This document shows, piece after piece, positions 36,714-45,903 of a stretch of DNA of 64,000 nucleotides. The stretch covers positions 3,655,358 through 3,719,357 of the forward strand of contig JAXHLS010000002.1 in NCBI GenBank assembly GCA_034522055.1, in the 5' to 3' direction. Position numbers and translations under genes: made by a program. Under the pieces are notes generated by a model. It was given only the letters and a program-made list of their open reading frames with translations. It made no database searches and had not been told where the DNA came from. The number at the start of each line of letters is the position of its first letter. Positions within the stretch are counted from its first letter, which is position 1. The stretch is from Gammaproteobacteria bacterium (GTDB lineage Bacteria; Pseudomonadota; Gammaproteobacteria; JAABTG01).

Positions 36714-37058
36714 ATGGCGCGAGCTGGGGAAGAGGTCTATGAGGTGTTCATCACGGACACTGGCGAGACCTTCCACTGTGGAGCGGGGCAGACCCTGCTC
36801 ACGGGTATGGAGCGCCTCGGGCGCAAGGGTATTCCCGTGGGCTGCCGGGGTGGGGGTTGTGGCGTATGCAAGGTCCATGTCACCGCGGGCGACATCCAGT
36901 GCCGGAAGATGAGCCGCGTCCATGTGAGCGTCGAGGACGAGGCCCGGGGCATCGTGCTCGCCTGCCGCTGCCGGCCCGCTAGCGACATCAAACTGGCCGT
37001 CATCGGCACCATGGACAAGGCATTTTTCAAGCACGCGCAGGCGGGCGATGCCCGATGA
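36714..37058 (+). CDS. dmpQ: XylT/DmpQ-type 2Fe-2S ferredoxin
   Basis: A 114-residue plant-type ferredoxin with the cluster motif [13 protein letters not shown] and a fourth Cys in LACRCRP. DmpQ/XylT proteins re-reduce the active-site iron of catechol 2,3-dioxygenase after oxidation by substituted catechols. The gene lies directly upstream of the dioxygenase, as expected for the family. Confidence 0.93.
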   Translation: MARAGEEVYEVFITDTGETFHCGAGQTLLTGMERLGRKGIPVGCRGGGCGVCKVHVTAGDIQCRKMSRVHVSVEDEARGIVLACRCRPASDIKLAVIGTMDKAFFKHAQAGDAR

Positions 37059-37092
37059 CCGGCGCGGCTTAGGCGACGAGGAGGAGAACACA

Positions 37093-38016
37093 ATGGCAAT
37101 GACAGGCGTAATGCGGCCGGGGCATGTATGCATCCGGGTCCTGGATATGGAGGAGTCCCTGGTCCACTACAAGAACCGTCTCGGCCTCCAGGAGGTGGAC
37201 TGTGACGACAGCGGCCGCGTCTACCTCAAGGCCTGGGACGAGCGGGACTGGTTCTCGGTGGTGTTGCGGGAGGCCGACGCCCCGGGGATGGATTTCATGG
37301 GCTTCAAGGTGGACGGCCAGGCGATCCTGGATACCTTCGAGCAGCGGCTCAAGGATGCCGGCAGCACCACCGAGCGCATCCCGGCGGGTGAACTCAACCA
37401 CTGCGGCGAGCGGGTGCGTTTCGATTCCCCCACCGGACACGTGTTCGAGCTCTATGCCGAGAAGGATTACATGGGCACCGCCATGGGACTGGTGAACCCC
37501 GATCCGTGGCATGAGGAGATCACCCACGGCATGGCGGTGCAGCGCTTCGACCACTGCCTGCTCTACGGCGGTGACATCGACGGCACCGTGAAGCTGTTCG
37601 AGGACGCCCTGGACTTCCGCCTCACGGAACAGGTGATGGACGGTGAACTGCGGGTGGCGGCCTTCATCACCTGCAGCAACAAGGCCCACGATCTCGCCCT
37701 GGTGCGCCACGCCGAGGACGGCAAGTTCCACCATGCCTCGTTCCTGCTGGGCTCCTGGGAGGAGGTGTTGCGGGCCGCGGACATCATCGGGCGCTACAAG
37801 ATCTCCATCGACATCGGCCCCACCCGCCACGGCATCACTCGCGGGCGCACCATCTACTTCTTCGATCCGTCGGGCAACCGCAACGAGGTGTTCCACGGCG
37901 ACTACAGCTTCTATCCCGACTACGAGCCCATCACCTGGACCGCCGACGAGCTGGGCGGCGCCATCTTCTACCATGACCAGGTGCTCAACGAGCGTTTCCT
38001 CACCGTGGTGACCTGA
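37093..38016 (+). CDS. dmpB: Catechol 2,3-dioxygenase
   Basis: A 307-residue extradiol ring-cleavage enzyme converting catechol to 2-hydroxymuconic semialdehyde. It is a two-module vicinal-oxygen-chelate protein, the same length as DmpB/XylE. Fe(II) ligands are the His in RFDHCLLYG (about 153), the His in [10 protein letters not shown] (about 213) and the Glu in SGNRNEVF (about 265). GGAGAACACA precedes the ATG at 37093. Its stop overlaps the next start. It is the last pathway enzyme present; hydroxymuconic semialdehyde processing genes are not found here. Confidence 0.96.
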   Translation: MAMTGVMRPGHVCIRVLDMEESLVHYKNRLGLQEVDCDDSGRVYLKAWDERDWFSVVLREADAPGMDFMGFKVDGQAILDTFEQRLKDAGSTTERIPAGELNHCGERVRFDSPTGHVFELYAEKDYMGTAMGLVNPDPWHEEITHGMAVQRFDHCLLYGGDIDGTVKLFEDALDFRLTEQVMDGELRVAAFITCSNKAHDLALVRHAEDGKFHHASFLLGSWEEVLRAADIIGRYKISIDIGPTRHGITRGRTIYFFDPSGNRNEVFHGDYSFYPDYEPITWTADELGGAIFYHDQVLNERFLTVVT

Positions 38017-38447
38017 TGGCGGCCTCCATCGAGCAACGCTGCATCGAGTGGGCGACCGCCGGGCGGATCTGCCAGGCGGCCGCCGACCATGCCATCGAGA
38101 TGGGCGTGAAGGTGAACGTGGCCGTGGTGGACCCCGGCGGCAACCTCATGGCCTTTCAGCGCGTCAACGGCGCCTTCCTGCATTCCATCGACATCGCCCA
38201 GGACAAGGCCTACTGTGCCGTGGGCTTCGGTTTTCCCACCGGCCAGTGGAAGGGGATCTTCGAGGAGGCCCCCCAGCTCAAGGATGGCCTGATGCTGCGC
38301 CCGCGGCTGGTGACCCTGGCAGGCGGCGTGCCCATCGTGGAAGACCGGCAGATCATCGGCGGCGTGGGCGTATCGGGGGCCAGCGAGGAAGAAGACACGG
38401 CCTGCGCCCTAGCGGGACTCCGGGCCGTGGGCCTGGATGCCGCCTGA
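38016..38447 (+). CDS. GlcG/HbpS-family protein
   Basis: A 143-residue protein of the GlcG/HbpS (DUF336) family: MGVKVNVAVVDPGGNLMAFQRVNGAFLHSIDIAQDKAYCAVGF and the C-terminal LAGGVPIVEDRQIIGGVGVSGASEEEDTACALAGL are diagnostic. Members bind heme or small ligands and often sit in aromatic-degradation operons (meta-pathway orfs), but their role there is unclear. The ATG overlaps the dmpB stop by one base. Confidence 0.88.
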   Translation: MAASIEQRCIEWATAGRICQAAADHAIEMGVKVNVAVVDPGGNLMAFQRVNGAFLHSIDIAQDKAYCAVGFGFPTGQWKGIFEEAPQLKDGLMLRPRLVTLAGGVPIVEDRQIIGGVGVSGASEEEDTACALAGLRAVGLDAA

Positions 38448-38596
38448 AAAGCCTTTTAATGTGAAAGTCGCGAAGCACGATTTCCCCCTCTCCCGCTGGG
38501 ACAAATCCGTCGGGAACGGATTTGAACGCGCCTTGGCGCGGCCCGCAGGGCGAAGGGCCGGATGCCCGGAGTACAGGGATGGGGTGAGGGAACGAG

Positions 38597-38649
38597 CATG
38601 GCGATACGCGCTCCTCTTTCATCATCTTGGGCGGGCGCGTATCGCCATG
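38597..38649. repeat. 15-bp perfect inverted repeat
   Basis: CATGGCGATACGCGC at 38597-38611 and its exact complement GCGCGTATCGCCATG at 38635-38649, separated by 23 bases. The stem would be very stable in RNA but lacks a T tract. It directly follows the 3' end of the CsrA-like remnant on the minus strand. Confidence 0.85.
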
Positions 38650-38652
38650 AGA

Positions 38653-38820
38653 GTTAACCTCCGCTTGGTGGAAGTGAGTCCCTATCACGGCGAGGACCGC
38701 GACCTGTACGCGGTTGCCGATGATGAGGGTTTCGCTTATGCCATGGATGATTTTAACCCCCGGGTCCTCCTTGGCTTCTGCGCTTACCCGGAGAGCGCTG
38801 GGCGCGCTGTCGGCGCGCAT
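38653..38820 (-). pseudogene. CsrA-like remnant
   Basis: In a minus-strand frame opening at 38820, the stretch VKIIHGISETLIIGNRVQVAVLAVIG followed by a segment ending EVN parallels the CsrA core ([25 protein letters not shown] ... GVNAP). The native Met-Leu-Ile-Leu start is replaced, one extra residue lies in the fourth strand, and the HREEI end is lost in the inverted repeat. It is either a decayed csrA copy or a strongly divergent, N-extended homologue; the frame stays open past the repeat without homology. Confidence 0.45.
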
Positions 38821-38899
38821 TCGCGGTTACCTGGCGTTTACGGGGCGTCCTGTCTTGCCTTTCTCTGTTCTTGCTTTGCTTATAACTTGCTGTTTTTGT

Positions 38900-38975
<76 letters not shown>

Positions 38976-39193
38976 AGAGGGTGCGGAATATAGCCTATGG
39001 CGGGGCGCGGTGCCAGTGAGGAAAGACGGGCGGCGGCGGTCACTTGGACATCAGGCCGAGGGTGCGGCGCTTGATGACCCGGGTTCCCGGGGGCGCGAGA
39101 CTGCCGATGGACGGTGAGTCGCGATACCATGGGACCATCGCCACAAGCTGCGGGCCGCCCCTCCGGTCTGTGGCAGTTTTTCCAGAGAGAGCC

Positions 39194-40153
39194 ATGCGAC
39201 CGACACTTTCCAGACTCAATCAGATCCCTTTTCCCGCCATCCGGCGCGGCCGGTTGGAGACCCTGCAGGTGAATCTCGGCTATCGCTGTAACCAGCACTG
39301 TTTCCACTGCCACGTCAACGCCAGCCCCAAGCGCCGCGAGCAGATGACTTGGGAGACCATGCAGGATTTGCTGGAGTTCGTGGATCGGGCCGGCGTGGCG
39401 GTGCTGGACCTCACCGGCGGCGCGCCGGAACTCAATCCCCATTTCCGTACCCTGGTGGAACTGGCCAGCGCCCGCGGGGTGCAGGTGCTGGATCGCTGCA
39501 ACCTCACCATCCTGGAGGAGCCCGGCCAGGAAGGGTTGGCTGAATTTCTGGCGGAACATGGGGTGCGGGTGGTGGCCTCGCTGCCCTGCTACCTGGAGGA
39601 GAATGTCAACGCGCAGCGCGGCGACGGCGTGTTCGATGCCAGCATTCGTGGACTCCGCACCCTCAACGACCTGGGCTACGGCATGCCGGGCAGCGGCCTC
39701 GACCTGGAACTGGTGTACAACCCCCAGGGCGCCTCCCTGCCGCCGCCCCAGTGTGGCCTGGAGGCGGACTACCGGCGTGAACTGGAGGCCCGCTACGGCA
39801 TCCACTTCAATCGTCTGCTCACCCTCACCAACATGCCCATCCAGCGCTTCGGTAGCACCCTGCTGTCCAGCGGGCAGTTCGACGACTACATGGATACCCT
39901 GCGCCAAGCTCATCGGGACGAGAACCTGGAGCAGGTGATGTGCCGTTCCCTGGTGAGCGTGGACTGGCGGGGCTACCTGTTCGACTGTGATTTCAACCAG
40001 ATGCTGGACCTGCCGCTGGCGGAGGCCGGCGCGCGCCTCCATGTTCGGGACGTGGATGTCCGCCAGTTGGTGGACCGGCCCATCACCGTCGCCGGCCACT
40101 GCTATGGCTGCACGGCCGGGCAGGGCAGCAGTTGCGGCGGGGCCCTGGCCTGA
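39194..40153 (+). CDS. arsS: Arsenosugar-biosynthesis-type radical SAM protein ArsS
   Basis: A 319-residue radical SAM protein. The cluster motif CNQHCFHCHVNASPKR is at about residues 32-47, followed by DLTGGAPELNPHFR for SAM. The C-terminal domain ends HCYGCTAGQGSSCGG, the Cys-rich tail of the ArsS family (DUF3641), and VVASLPCYLEENVNAQRG is family-specific. ArsS is proposed to attach a 5'-deoxyadenosyl group to dimethylarsenite. The ATG at 39194 has AGAGAGAGCC upstream. It is followed by two glycosyltransferase-type genes of the same pathway; no arsM methyltransferase is in the window. Confidence 0.88.
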   Translation: MRPTLSRLNQIPFPAIRRGRLETLQVNLGYRCNQHCFHCHVNASPKRREQMTWETMQDLLEFVDRAGVAVLDLTGGAPELNPHFRTLVELASARGVQVLDRCNLTILEEPGQEGLAEFLAEHGVRVVASLPCYLEENVNAQRGDGVFDASIRGLRTLNDLGYGMPGSGLDLELVYNPQGASLPPPQCGLEADYRRELEARYGIHFNRLLTLTNMPIQRFGSTLLSSGQFDDYMDTLRQAHRDENLEQVMCRSLVSVDWRGYLFDCDFNQMLDLPLAEAGARLHVRDVDVRQLVDRPITVAGHCYGCTAGQGSSCGGALA

Positions 40154-40249
40154 TGCGGAACACGCTGACCATTGTGGAAACTCCGGACAAGCCCTATGCG
40201 GGCTGTGTTCGGTCGGGCTCGCGCGGTGCGGATTATCACCCCGGGGTCC

Positions 40250-40981
40250 ATGGTGGTCCGTAGGCTCTCCATCGTCATGCCGGTGCTGGATGAGGCTCCT
40301 CGCATCGAGCGCGCCCTGCTGGCCCTGGTCTCCATGCGGGAGCGGGGCCACGAGGTCATCGTGGTGGACGGCGGCAGCACCGACGGTACCGTCGATCGTG
40401 CCCGTGGACTGTGCGACCGGGTCCTGGCGAGTGCCCCGGGCCGGGGTCGCCAGATGGCCCTGGGGGCGCGTCATGCCACAGGTGATGCCGTGGTGTTTCT
40501 GCACGCCGATACGGAGCTGCCGGCCGGCGGTGATCTGCTGATCGTCGAGGCCCTCGCCCGCGGCGCGCCGTGGGGGCGCTTCGATGTCTGCCTCAGTGGC
40601 GGCAGTTGCGGGTTGCGCCTGGTGGAGCGTGCCATGAATCTGCGCTCGCGGCTCACCGGCATCGCCACGGGCGATCAGGCGATATTCGTGCGGCGCGACG
40701 TGCTGGAGGCGGTGGGCGGTGTGCCCGAGCAAGCCCTGATGGAGGACATCGAGCTCAGCCGGCGTCTCCTCGGAGTGAGCCGGCCCGTCTGCCTGCGGGA
40801 CACCGTATGGACCTCCAGCCGGCGCTGGGAGGAGGGCGGCATGGTGCGCACCATCCTCACCATGTGGGCCCTGCGGGCGGCCTATTGGTCGGGCGTTCCC
40901 GCGCGGCGCCTGGCGGCCATCTACTATCCCCGCCGGCCTCAGCCGCGCCACCATGGCCGTCGTTCTCAAGATATTCTCTAA
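40250..40981 (+). CDS. Arsenosugar-associated family 2 glycosyltransferase
   Basis: A 243-residue GT-A protein of the TIGR04283 type. It starts LSIVMPVLDEAPRIERALLAL, has the nucleotide site VIVVDGGSTDGT, the DxD-like FLHADTELP and the late catalytic stretch GGVPEQALMEDIELSRRL. The C-terminal hydrophobic end is short. This family neighbours arsS and is proposed to build arsenosugars from the adenosyl-arsenical. The ATG at 40250 puts the first strand at the N-terminus. It overlaps the next gene by 29 bp. Confidence 0.87.
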   Translation: MVVRRLSIVMPVLDEAPRIERALLALVSMRERGHEVIVVDGGSTDGTVDRARGLCDRVLASAPGRGRQMALGARHATGDAVVFLHADTELPAGGDLLIVEALARGAPWGRFDVCLSGGSCGLRLVERAMNLRSRLTGIATGDQAIFVRRDVLEAVGGVPEQALMEDIELSRRLLGVSRPVCLRDTVWTSSRRWEEGGMVRTILTMWALRAAYWSGVPARRLAAIYYPRRPQPRHHGRRSQDIL

Positions 40982-41600
40982 GGCCCCCGTACCCGGGGCC
41001 GTTAAGACCCGGCTGATCCCCGCCCTCGGCCCAGAAGGGGCGGCGCGCTTGCAGCGCTGGCTGACGCGCCGCACCGTGGCCCTGGCCTGCGCAGCCGGCT
41101 ATGAACAAGTGGAGCTGTGGTGCGCGCCGCACAGCGGCCATTCCTTCTTCGGGGAACTCGCCCGGGCGTACCCCGTGGTCCTGCGCGATCAGTGGGGCAT
41201 GGACTTGGGCGAGCGCATGCTGAACGCCCTGGGTCATGACCCGGGGGCCGGTGCCGGCGTGCTGGTCGGCTGTGACTGTCCCGACCTCGATACCGCCATG
41301 CTACGGGCGGCACGGCAGGCCCTGGAGGGCGACGGCGCAGCGGTGGTGCTGGGGCCCGCCATGGATGGCGGCTATGTGCTCATCGGCATGCATGCAGCCT
41401 TGCCGGAGTTATTCTCGGGGATGCCCTGGGGCACGGATGCCGTGCTGGCCCTGACGCGCCGGCGGCTGCGGGCCCTGGGTGTTCGCGCCTTGGAACTCGA
41501 GCCGGTGCGGGACCTCGACCGGCCCGAGGACCTTCACCTCCTGGAGGAGCACCCCGATTGCCCACCCCGGCTTGCCCCCGCCGTCCCTTCTTCTACCTGA
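40953..41600 (+). CDS. TIGR04282-type glycosyltransferase/nucleotidyltransferase-like protein
   Basis: A 215-residue GT-A-fold protein of the DUF2064/TIGR04282 family: FSKAPVPGAVKTRLIPALGPEGAARL at the start, GVLVGCDCPDLDTAML in the middle, VVLGPAMDGGYVLIGMHA for the metal site and MPWGTDAVLALTRRRL. It is the usual third gene of arsenosugar modules. Start overlaps the upstream gene by 29 bp, suggesting coupling. Confidence 0.87.
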   Translation: MAVVLKIFSKAPVPGAVKTRLIPALGPEGAARLQRWLTRRTVALACAAGYEQVELWCAPHSGHSFFGELARAYPVVLRDQWGMDLGERMLNALGHDPGAGAGVLVGCDCPDLDTAMLRAARQALEGDGAAVVLGPAMDGGYVLIGMHAALPELFSGMPWGTDAVLALTRRRLRALGVRALELEPVRDLDRPEDLHLLEEHPDCPPRLAPAVPSST

Positions 41601-41795
41601 TCCCGGCGTCTCCCCTACGCGCGGCGGTCTCCCGCTCGCCGCGGGCCCCGGTCCACTGACTGCCCTGCGCCCGAGCCGGTGTATGGCCCGGGGCGTCCGC
41701 TGTTTCGATCGTGTCGTGGATGGAAGTGTTGTTCCACTCGATCCACGGCGGCGGGAGTGTATTTTCCCGCGCCAGATGTTTTAGTCATGCCGGCT

Positions 41796-41822
41796 TAAGT
41801 CATACTGTTTGTCGGGCGATAA
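41796..41822 (+). promoter_or_regulatory. Sigma-28 (FliA) promoter before cheA
   Basis: TAAG followed by 15 bases and GGCGATAA, against the flagellar consensus TAAA-N15-GCCGATAA. It lies 67 bp upstream of the cheA ATG. The rest of 41601-41888 shows no gene. Confidence 0.7.
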
Positions 41823-41888
41823 CAGTTAAGGGCGTGCCGAGTCGGTGGCGGCGGAGGCCCTCGGGGGCATGGACAACGGGATGATGAG

Positions 41889-44492
41889 ATGAGCGAGTCG
41901 CAAGAGCTGCAGCAGCGGGTTTCGGAATCGGTAGAGGGCCTCGCCGAGCGTTTCGTCATGGCCGACCCCGGTGATGCCGGGTTTCTGGCGGATGTCGCAT
42001 CCATCTTCGATGCCCTGGCGGCCGATCTCGGGGGGGGCTATCCCCGCTCCTCGGAGGTCGCACGGTCGGCGGCCCGGCGGCTCCAGGATACGGTGGCCCG
42101 GGGCGAGGCCCTGGCGGAGACGGACACAGAATTCGTCGAGCAGGCGCTCTCCGGATTGCAGCACTTCACCGCCCGTGGCCTGGAGGAGGCCGACGTGGAC
42201 TACCCGGTGGCGGCCGCTGCCGGCGGCGACGGGACGCCCCTGGATGGCGAGCCGGACATCAATCCGGTGGCGGGGTTCGATAAGGAGATCATGGCCGAAT
42301 ACATCAGCCACCAGGAATCGGTGGTGTCGGACATCGAAGACCTGCTCCTCACCTACGAGACGGAGCCCGACCCCGATCTGCTGGTGCAGCTCAAGCGCCT
42401 GCTGCACACCGCCAAGGGGGAGGCCGGTGTGCTCGGCATCAACCGCGTGGAGGCGGTGCTCCACGAGGTGGAGAACTATATCGCCGGCGCCGGTGACGAG
42501 TTGAAGATCGACGCACTGCTCGAGTTCAAGGACTGGTTCGAGCACGTGGTGGAGGCCCTGCAGCAGGGGCAGCCCCTGCCCGACAGCGCGCCATTGATGG
42601 CGGAGTTGCGGGTGTTGCCGGAGGAAGACGCTGCGGCCGGAGGAGACGCCGCGCCCGTCCATGAGGGAGGCGGGCCGGTGGATGGGGCTGTCCCACAGGA
42701 AGAGGCCGCGGTTGGGGCCGGAGATGGGGCCGGAGATGAGGCCGGAGATGAGGCAATCATCGATGACGAGATCGCCAACCACATGGGCCCCGTCGAGATA
42801 GAGGATCCCGAGATCACGGCCGAGTTCATCTCCGAGATCAACGAGCACTTCGAGGTGTCGGACGAAAACCTCATCACCCTCGAGAGCGACCCGGAGAACG
42901 AGGAGGCCATCGCTTCTATTTTCCGGGCCTTCCACACCATCAAGGGCACCACGTCGTTCCTCGGCCTCATGGCCGTGTCCAAGCTGGCCCACAAGGCCGA
43001 GAGCCTGCTGGACGGGGTGCGCACCGGCAAGCTGGCCTTCGAGGGCGAGGTGGTGGACGCCACCTTCAGCGGCCTCGACCTCCTCAAGCGCATGTTCAAG
43101 GATCTGGAGGCCGCTCTCAATGCCGGCGAGCCCTTCACCCCCGATCCCGAGTTGCCGCAGGTGTTCAACCGTCTCAAGCAGGCGGCGGAAGGCCGGTCGA
43201 GGACCCTGCCTCAAGGGCCCGCACGGGCCCCGGCGGCGCCCGCAGTGGCGCCGGCCGCCGCGCCCCCGCCACCCGCCCGGGCAGCAGCATCGGAGGTCCC
43301 GCGGGAGGGCGGGGGCGGGAGCACGCGGGTGCGCCAGACCATGAAGATCGACGCCGATCGCATCGACCTGTTGCTGGAGATCATCGGTGAGCTGGTGATC
43401 GTGGAGTCCATCGTCTCCCAGGAGGTGGCGGGCTATCGGGCGGAATCCCGGGAACTGGAGTCCAATCTCAGCCAGCTCACCAAGATCACCCGCAGCCTCC
43501 AGGACATGGGGATGTCCATGCGTCTCATCCCCATCGACAACACCTTCCGCAAGATGAGCCGCCTGCTGCGGGACCTGGCGAAGAAGACGGGCAAGAAGAT
43601 CAATCTCGTCGTGGAAGGTAAGGAGACGGAGCTCGACAAGGGCATGGTGGAGAAGCTGGGGGATCCCCTGGTGCACATGATCCGCAACTCCGTGGACCAC
43701 GGCATCGAGGCCACCCCGGCGGACCGTGAGGCGGCAGGCAAGGATCCGGCGGGCACCATCACCCTGCGGGCCTACCATCAGGGGGGCAATATCCACGTGG
43801 AGATCGAAGACGACGGCCGCGGCCTGGACCGCGAGGCCATCGCCGCCAAGGCCCTGGAGCGGGGCCTCATCACCAACCCCGATAGTCTCACGGACGACGA
43901 GATCTACGGCCTGATATTCGAGGCTGGCTTCTCCACCGCGAAACAGGTGAGCGAGGTGTCGGGCCGGGGCGTCGGCATGGACGTGGTGCGCAGCAACGTG
44001 TTGAGCATGCGGGGGAACATCCGCATCACCTCGGAAAAGGGCCGGGGCACCCGGGTGACCCTGGTGCTGCCGCTGACCATGGCCATCATCGACGGCATGA
44101 TCCTGCGGGTGGGCACGGACCGCTATATCCTGCCCCTGCTGTCCATCGTCGAGTCCTTCCAGCCCACCCCGGACATGATCACAACCGTCTACGGCCGCGG
44201 CGAGATGGTACCCTTTCGCGAGCGTCCGCTGCCCATGGTGAGGTTGGCCCGTCTGTTTGAGGTGGAGGGGGCCGAGGCCGATCCGACGAAGGCCATCGTG
44301 GTGGTCATCGAGGACTCGGGCCACCAGCTGGCGCTGCTGGTGGACGAGTTACTGGGGGAGAATCAGACGGTGATCAAAAACCTGGGGCGCGGCCTGGGGC
44401 GGGTTCAGGGTATCGCGGGGGCGAGCATCATGCCCGACGGGTTCCCGGGGCTCATCATCGATGTGGGCGGCCTGTTCAAGATGGGCGTCTGA
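41889..44492 (+). CDS. cheA: Chemotaxis histidine kinase CheA with two Hpt domains
   Basis: An 867-residue kinase. A non-conserved N-terminal 130 residues precede Hpt1 (LLHTAKGEAGVLG, His about 172) and Hpt2 (FHTIKGTTSFLG, His about 348). A Pro/Ala-rich linker then leads to the dimerisation domain (IDLLLEIIGELVIVESIV), the HATPase domain (N-box HMIRNSVDHGIE about 596, later GRGVGMDVV) and a CheW-like domain to the end. The two phospho-accepting histidines and long leader are larger than E. coli CheA (654). Partners are the cheY, cheB and cheW genes nearby. Confidence 0.95.
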   Translation: MSESQELQQRVSESVEGLAERFVMADPGDAGFLADVASIFDALAADLGGGYPRSSEVARSAARRLQDTVARGEALAETDTEFVEQALSGLQHFTARGLEEADVDYPVAAAAGGDGTPLDGEPDINPVAGFDKEIMAEYISHQESVVSDIEDLLLTYETEPDPDLLVQLKRLLHTAKGEAGVLGINRVEAVLHEVENYIAGAGDELKIDALLEFKDWFEHVVEALQQGQPLPDSAPLMAELRVLPEEDAAAGGDAAPVHEGGGPVDGAVPQEEAAVGAGDGAGDEAGDEAIIDDEIANHMGPVEIEDPEITAEFISEINEHFEVSDENLITLESDPENEEAIASIFRAFHTIKGTTSFLGLMAVSKLAHKAESLLDGVRTGKLAFEGEVVDATFSGLDLLKRMFKDLEAALNAGEPFTPDPELPQVFNRLKQAAEGRSRTLPQGPARAPAAPAVAPAAAPPPPARAAASEVPREGGGGSTRVRQTMKIDADRIDLLLEIIGELVIVESIVSQEVAGYRAESRELESNLSQLTKITRSLQDMGMSMRLIPIDNTFRKMSRLLRDLAKKTGKKINLVVEGKETELDKGMVEKLGDPLVHMIRNSVDHGIEATPADREAAGKDPAGTITLRAYHQGGNIHVEIEDDGRGLDREAIAAKALERGLITNPDSLTDDEIYGLIFEAGFSTAKQVSEVSGRGVGMDVVRSNVLSMRGNIRITSEKGRGTRVTLVLPLTMAIIDGMILRVGTDRYILPLLSIVESFQPTPDMITTVYGRGEMVPFRERPLPMVRLARLFEVEGAEADPTKAIVVVIEDSGHQLALLVDELLGENQTVIKNLGRGLGRVQGIAGASIMPDGFPGLIIDVGGLFKMGV

Positions 44493-44586
44493 TGGCGGCG
44501 GACCATGGGCCGCGCATCTTCCGGCGATGCCGGGTACCATTCATCAATGGCGTGACGACCGAAAACGATAATGACAAGGATCCCCG

Positions 44587-45405
44587 ATGAACGGTCCCGC
44601 CGTCCTGGATGATCACACCTTCGCGCGCTTCGCGGACCTCATTTACAGCGAGGCCGGGATTACCCTTGGCAGCCACAAGCATTCCCTGGTGGCGGCCCGT
44701 CTGGGCAAGCGGATGCGCAGCCTCGGGATCGGCCGTTTCGAGGACTACTTCGCCTACGTCAGGGAGGATGGGGCCGGCGGCGAACTGGTCATGCTCATCG
44801 ACGCCATCTCCACCAATGTCACCCAGTTCTACCGCGAGGCCGTGCATTTCGAGATCCTGGACACCCTGCTGCGGCGATGGCGCAACGAAGGCCAGAGCCG
44901 TTTTCGTGTCTGGTGCGCGGCCGCCTCCACGGGGGAGGAGCCTTATACCCTGGCCATCACCCTGGCCGAGGCCCTGGGGGACGTCTCCGACGTCCGCATC
45001 CTGGCCACCGACATCTCCACCCGGGCGCTGGCGGCCGCCCGGCGGGGGCGTTACGAGGCGAAGAAGGTGGAGACGGTGCCGCGGGAGTTCCTGGGCAAAT
45101 ACTTTGCGTCGACCGGCAGCGGGAGTGAGCGTTTCTATCAGGTCAGGGAGGGCCTGCGGCGCATGCTGAAATTCGCCCGGCTCAACCTCGCCACCCCGCC
45201 GTTCCCCATGAAGGGTCCCCTGGACGTGGTGTTCTGCAGGAACGTCATGATCTACTTCGACCAGCGCGTGAGGCAACTGCTGGTGGACGAGATCCATCGC
45301 CTGTTGCGGCCCGGCGGCTACCTGATGGTGGGCCATTCCGAGAGCCTCACCGGCCTCGGCAACACCTTCAGGGCCGTCAAGCCCTCGGTCTATGTCAAGG
45401 ACTGA
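44587..45405 (+). CDS. cheR: Chemoreceptor methyltransferase CheR
   Basis: A 272-residue SAM-dependent glutamate methyltransferase. Its N-terminal helical domain includes SHKHSLVAARLGKRMRSLG, with the catalytic-site ITTNVTQFYRE-type motif (ISTNVTQFYREAVHFE). The SAM-binding region reads VWCAAASTGEEPYTLAI, and DVVFCRNVMIYFD is the C-terminal motif. It adapts the chemoreceptors together with CheB and CheD. It lies 94 bp after cheA. Confidence 0.95.
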   Translation: MNGPAVLDDHTFARFADLIYSEAGITLGSHKHSLVAARLGKRMRSLGIGRFEDYFAYVREDGAGGELVMLIDAISTNVTQFYREAVHFEILDTLLRRWRNEGQSRFRVWCAAASTGEEPYTLAITLAEALGDVSDVRILATDISTRALAAARRGRYEAKKVETVPREFLGKYFASTGSGSERFYQVREGLRRMLKFARLNLATPPFPMKGPLDVVFCRNVMIYFDQRVRQLLVDEIHRLLRPGGYLMVGHSESLTGLGNTFRAVKPSVYVKD

Positions 45406-45417
45406 GGGGGCGCATCT

Positions 45418-45903
45418 ATGACCACCATCGTCGTCGATATCGCGGGCATGGAGATCTCCAGCAACCCCGAGGATGTCTTGATCACCTATTCCCTGGGGTC
45501 CTGCGTGGGGGTCTCCATCTATGACCCGGTGCTGCACCTGGGCGGTATGGTCCACTGCATGCTGCCCCTGTCCAAGGTGGATCCCGAGAAGGCGGCCCAG
45601 CGCCCCTACATGTTCGTGGACACCGGGGTATCCATGATGCTGAACCGGCTCTACGACATGGGCCTGAGAAAGTCGCGGGCGGTCATCAGCGTGGCCGGTG
45701 GGGCCCAGGTGCTGGACGACAAGGGAGTATTCAAGATCGGCGAACGGAATGTCACGGTATTGCGCAAACTGTTCTGGAAGAACAGTCTGCTCATGCATGT
45801 GCAGGAGGTGGGGGGCAAGACCTCCCGCACCGTGTCCCTGGAGATCGGCAGCGGCAGGTTCAACATCAAGGCGGCAGGCATCACGACCCACTATGACCCT
45901 TAA
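45418..45903 (+). CDS. cheD: Chemoreceptor glutamine deamidase CheD
   Basis: A 161-residue protein with the papain-like CheD active site: YSLGSCVGVSIYDPVLHLGGMVHCMLP holds the catalytic Cys and His. Further marks are MFVDTGVSMMLNRLYDMG and SVAGGAQVLDDKGVFKIGERNVTVLRKLF. It deamidates receptor glutamines and may be modulated by CheY-type proteins. Its 3' end overlaps the HDOD gene by 11 bp. Confidence 0.95.
   Translation: MTTIVVDIAGMEISSNPEDVLITYSLGSCVGVSIYDPVLHLGGMVHCMLPLSKVDPEKAAQRPYMFVDTGVSMMLNRLYDMGLRKSRAVISVAGGAQVLDDKGVFKIGERNVTVLRKLFWKNSLLMHVQEVGGKTSRTVSLEIGSGRFNIKAAGITTHYDP

Larger units (their letters stand above)
38448..38899. repeat. Structured intergenic region with REP-like hairpins
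   Basis: No intact gene. Successive hairpins follow the operon: CAAATCCGT/ACGGATTTG (38502-38524), GCGCC/GGCGC near 38528, and the CCCTCTCCC ... GGGGTGAGGG pair (about 38486-38590), a type found many times in related genomes. A 15-bp perfect inverted repeat is at 38597-38649. The minus strand at 38653-38757 holds a CsrA-like remnant. The region probably also ends the dmp transcript. Confidence 0.6.

Noticed and set aside
39040..39138. 32-residue minus-strand frame ending RRTLGLMSK upstream of arsS
   Set aside because: It looks protein-like at its end but has no well-placed ribosome site and no recognised family; too short to support.
41826..44324. Long minus-strand frame across cheA
   Set aside because: Antisense shadow of cheA; the plus-strand protein has all kinase motifs.
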